From NCBI GenBank assembly GCA_028287745.1, contig JAQBPB010000115.1, positions 35,149-99,148 of the forward strand: DNA of 64,000 nucleotides. The letters run 5' to 3'. The number at the start of each line of letters is the position of its first letter. Position 1 is the first letter of the stretch. Source of the stretch: Chloroflexota bacterium. Lineage in GTDB: Bacteria; Chloroflexota; Chloroflexia; Chloroheliales; Chloroheliaceae. The notes under the pieces were generated by a model. The model saw nothing but the letters and a program-made list of their open reading frames with translations. It was not told where the DNA came from and did no database searches. Of this stretch, positions 63,897-64,000 are shown piece by piece. The position numbers were made by a program, and so were the translations under genes.

Positions 63897-64000
63897 AGCC
63901 GCAGCGGCCTATCTTCGCAAGCCCCTGCGAGCTAACTATTGTCAGCGCTGTAGCGTTTCACTGCCAGGTTCGGGATGGATCTGGGTGGGTCCGCTACGCT
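63897..64000 (-). rRNA. rrf: 5S ribosomal RNA, partial (5' end beyond window)
   Basis: Minus strand ...CACCCAGATCCATCCCGAACCTGGCAGTGAAACGCTACAGCGCTGACAATAGTTAGCTCGCAGGGGCTTGCGAAGATAGGCCGCTGCGGC then TTTTTTC; matches the conserved 5S core. Confidence 0.94.

Noticed and set aside
1-64000. CRISPR arrays, toxin-antitoxin or restriction/defence islands, prophage
   Set aside because: No regularly spaced repeats and no cas, methyltransferase, integrase or structural phage genes were recognised; the HNH endonuclease alone is not sufficient evidence.
1-64000. tRNA genes in the intergenic spaces
   Set aside because: No convincing cloverleaf or T-arm (GGTTCRA) context found by eye; tRNAscan-SE would be decisive.

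Overview
The window looks like a chromosomal segment from a Chloroflexota-type bacterium. That lineage call is inference from protein style and gene content. It is densely coded and mostly housekeeping or metabolic: an ABC exporter (truncated at the left edge), pfkA, ilvA with a proline-racemase-family gene and a molybdopterin oxidoreductase, galK-gmk, trxA, queD-DUF366, an IscA-type protein, a GH5-like hydrolase, acyl-CoA synthetase, lysS, greA, enoyl-CoA hydratase, an XRE regulator, ruvB-queA, a partial complex I operon (nuoG-H-I-J-K, dinB-like, nuoL-M-N; no nuoA-F), mscL, phnCDE-like transporter genes, three cobalamin genes, and a 5S rRNA (minus strand) cut by the right edge. No CRISPR array, integrase, intact transposon or recognisable defence island was seen. 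The items most worth a second look lie between or inside the annotated genes: (1) an orphan 65-aa peptide with a double-glycine leader, its own SD and terminator; (2) a ~250-nt multi-hairpin leader behind a near-consensus promoter in front of an HNH endonuclease; (3) a promoter-to-terminator unit with no convincing ORF and a very strong GC-rich palindrome at 34.3-34.6 kb; (4) a 207-bp in-frame tandem duplication that breaks an SDR gene, with visible microhomology; (5) a 12-codon upstream ORF whose hairpin covers the ilvA Shine-Dalgarno; (6) a 10+10 bp palindrome upstream of the acyl-CoA synthetase; (7) a proline-racemase-family enzyme with the Cys/Thr active-site pair of trans-3-hydroxy-L-proline dehydratases. 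All homology calls are from reading the translations; no database search was run.
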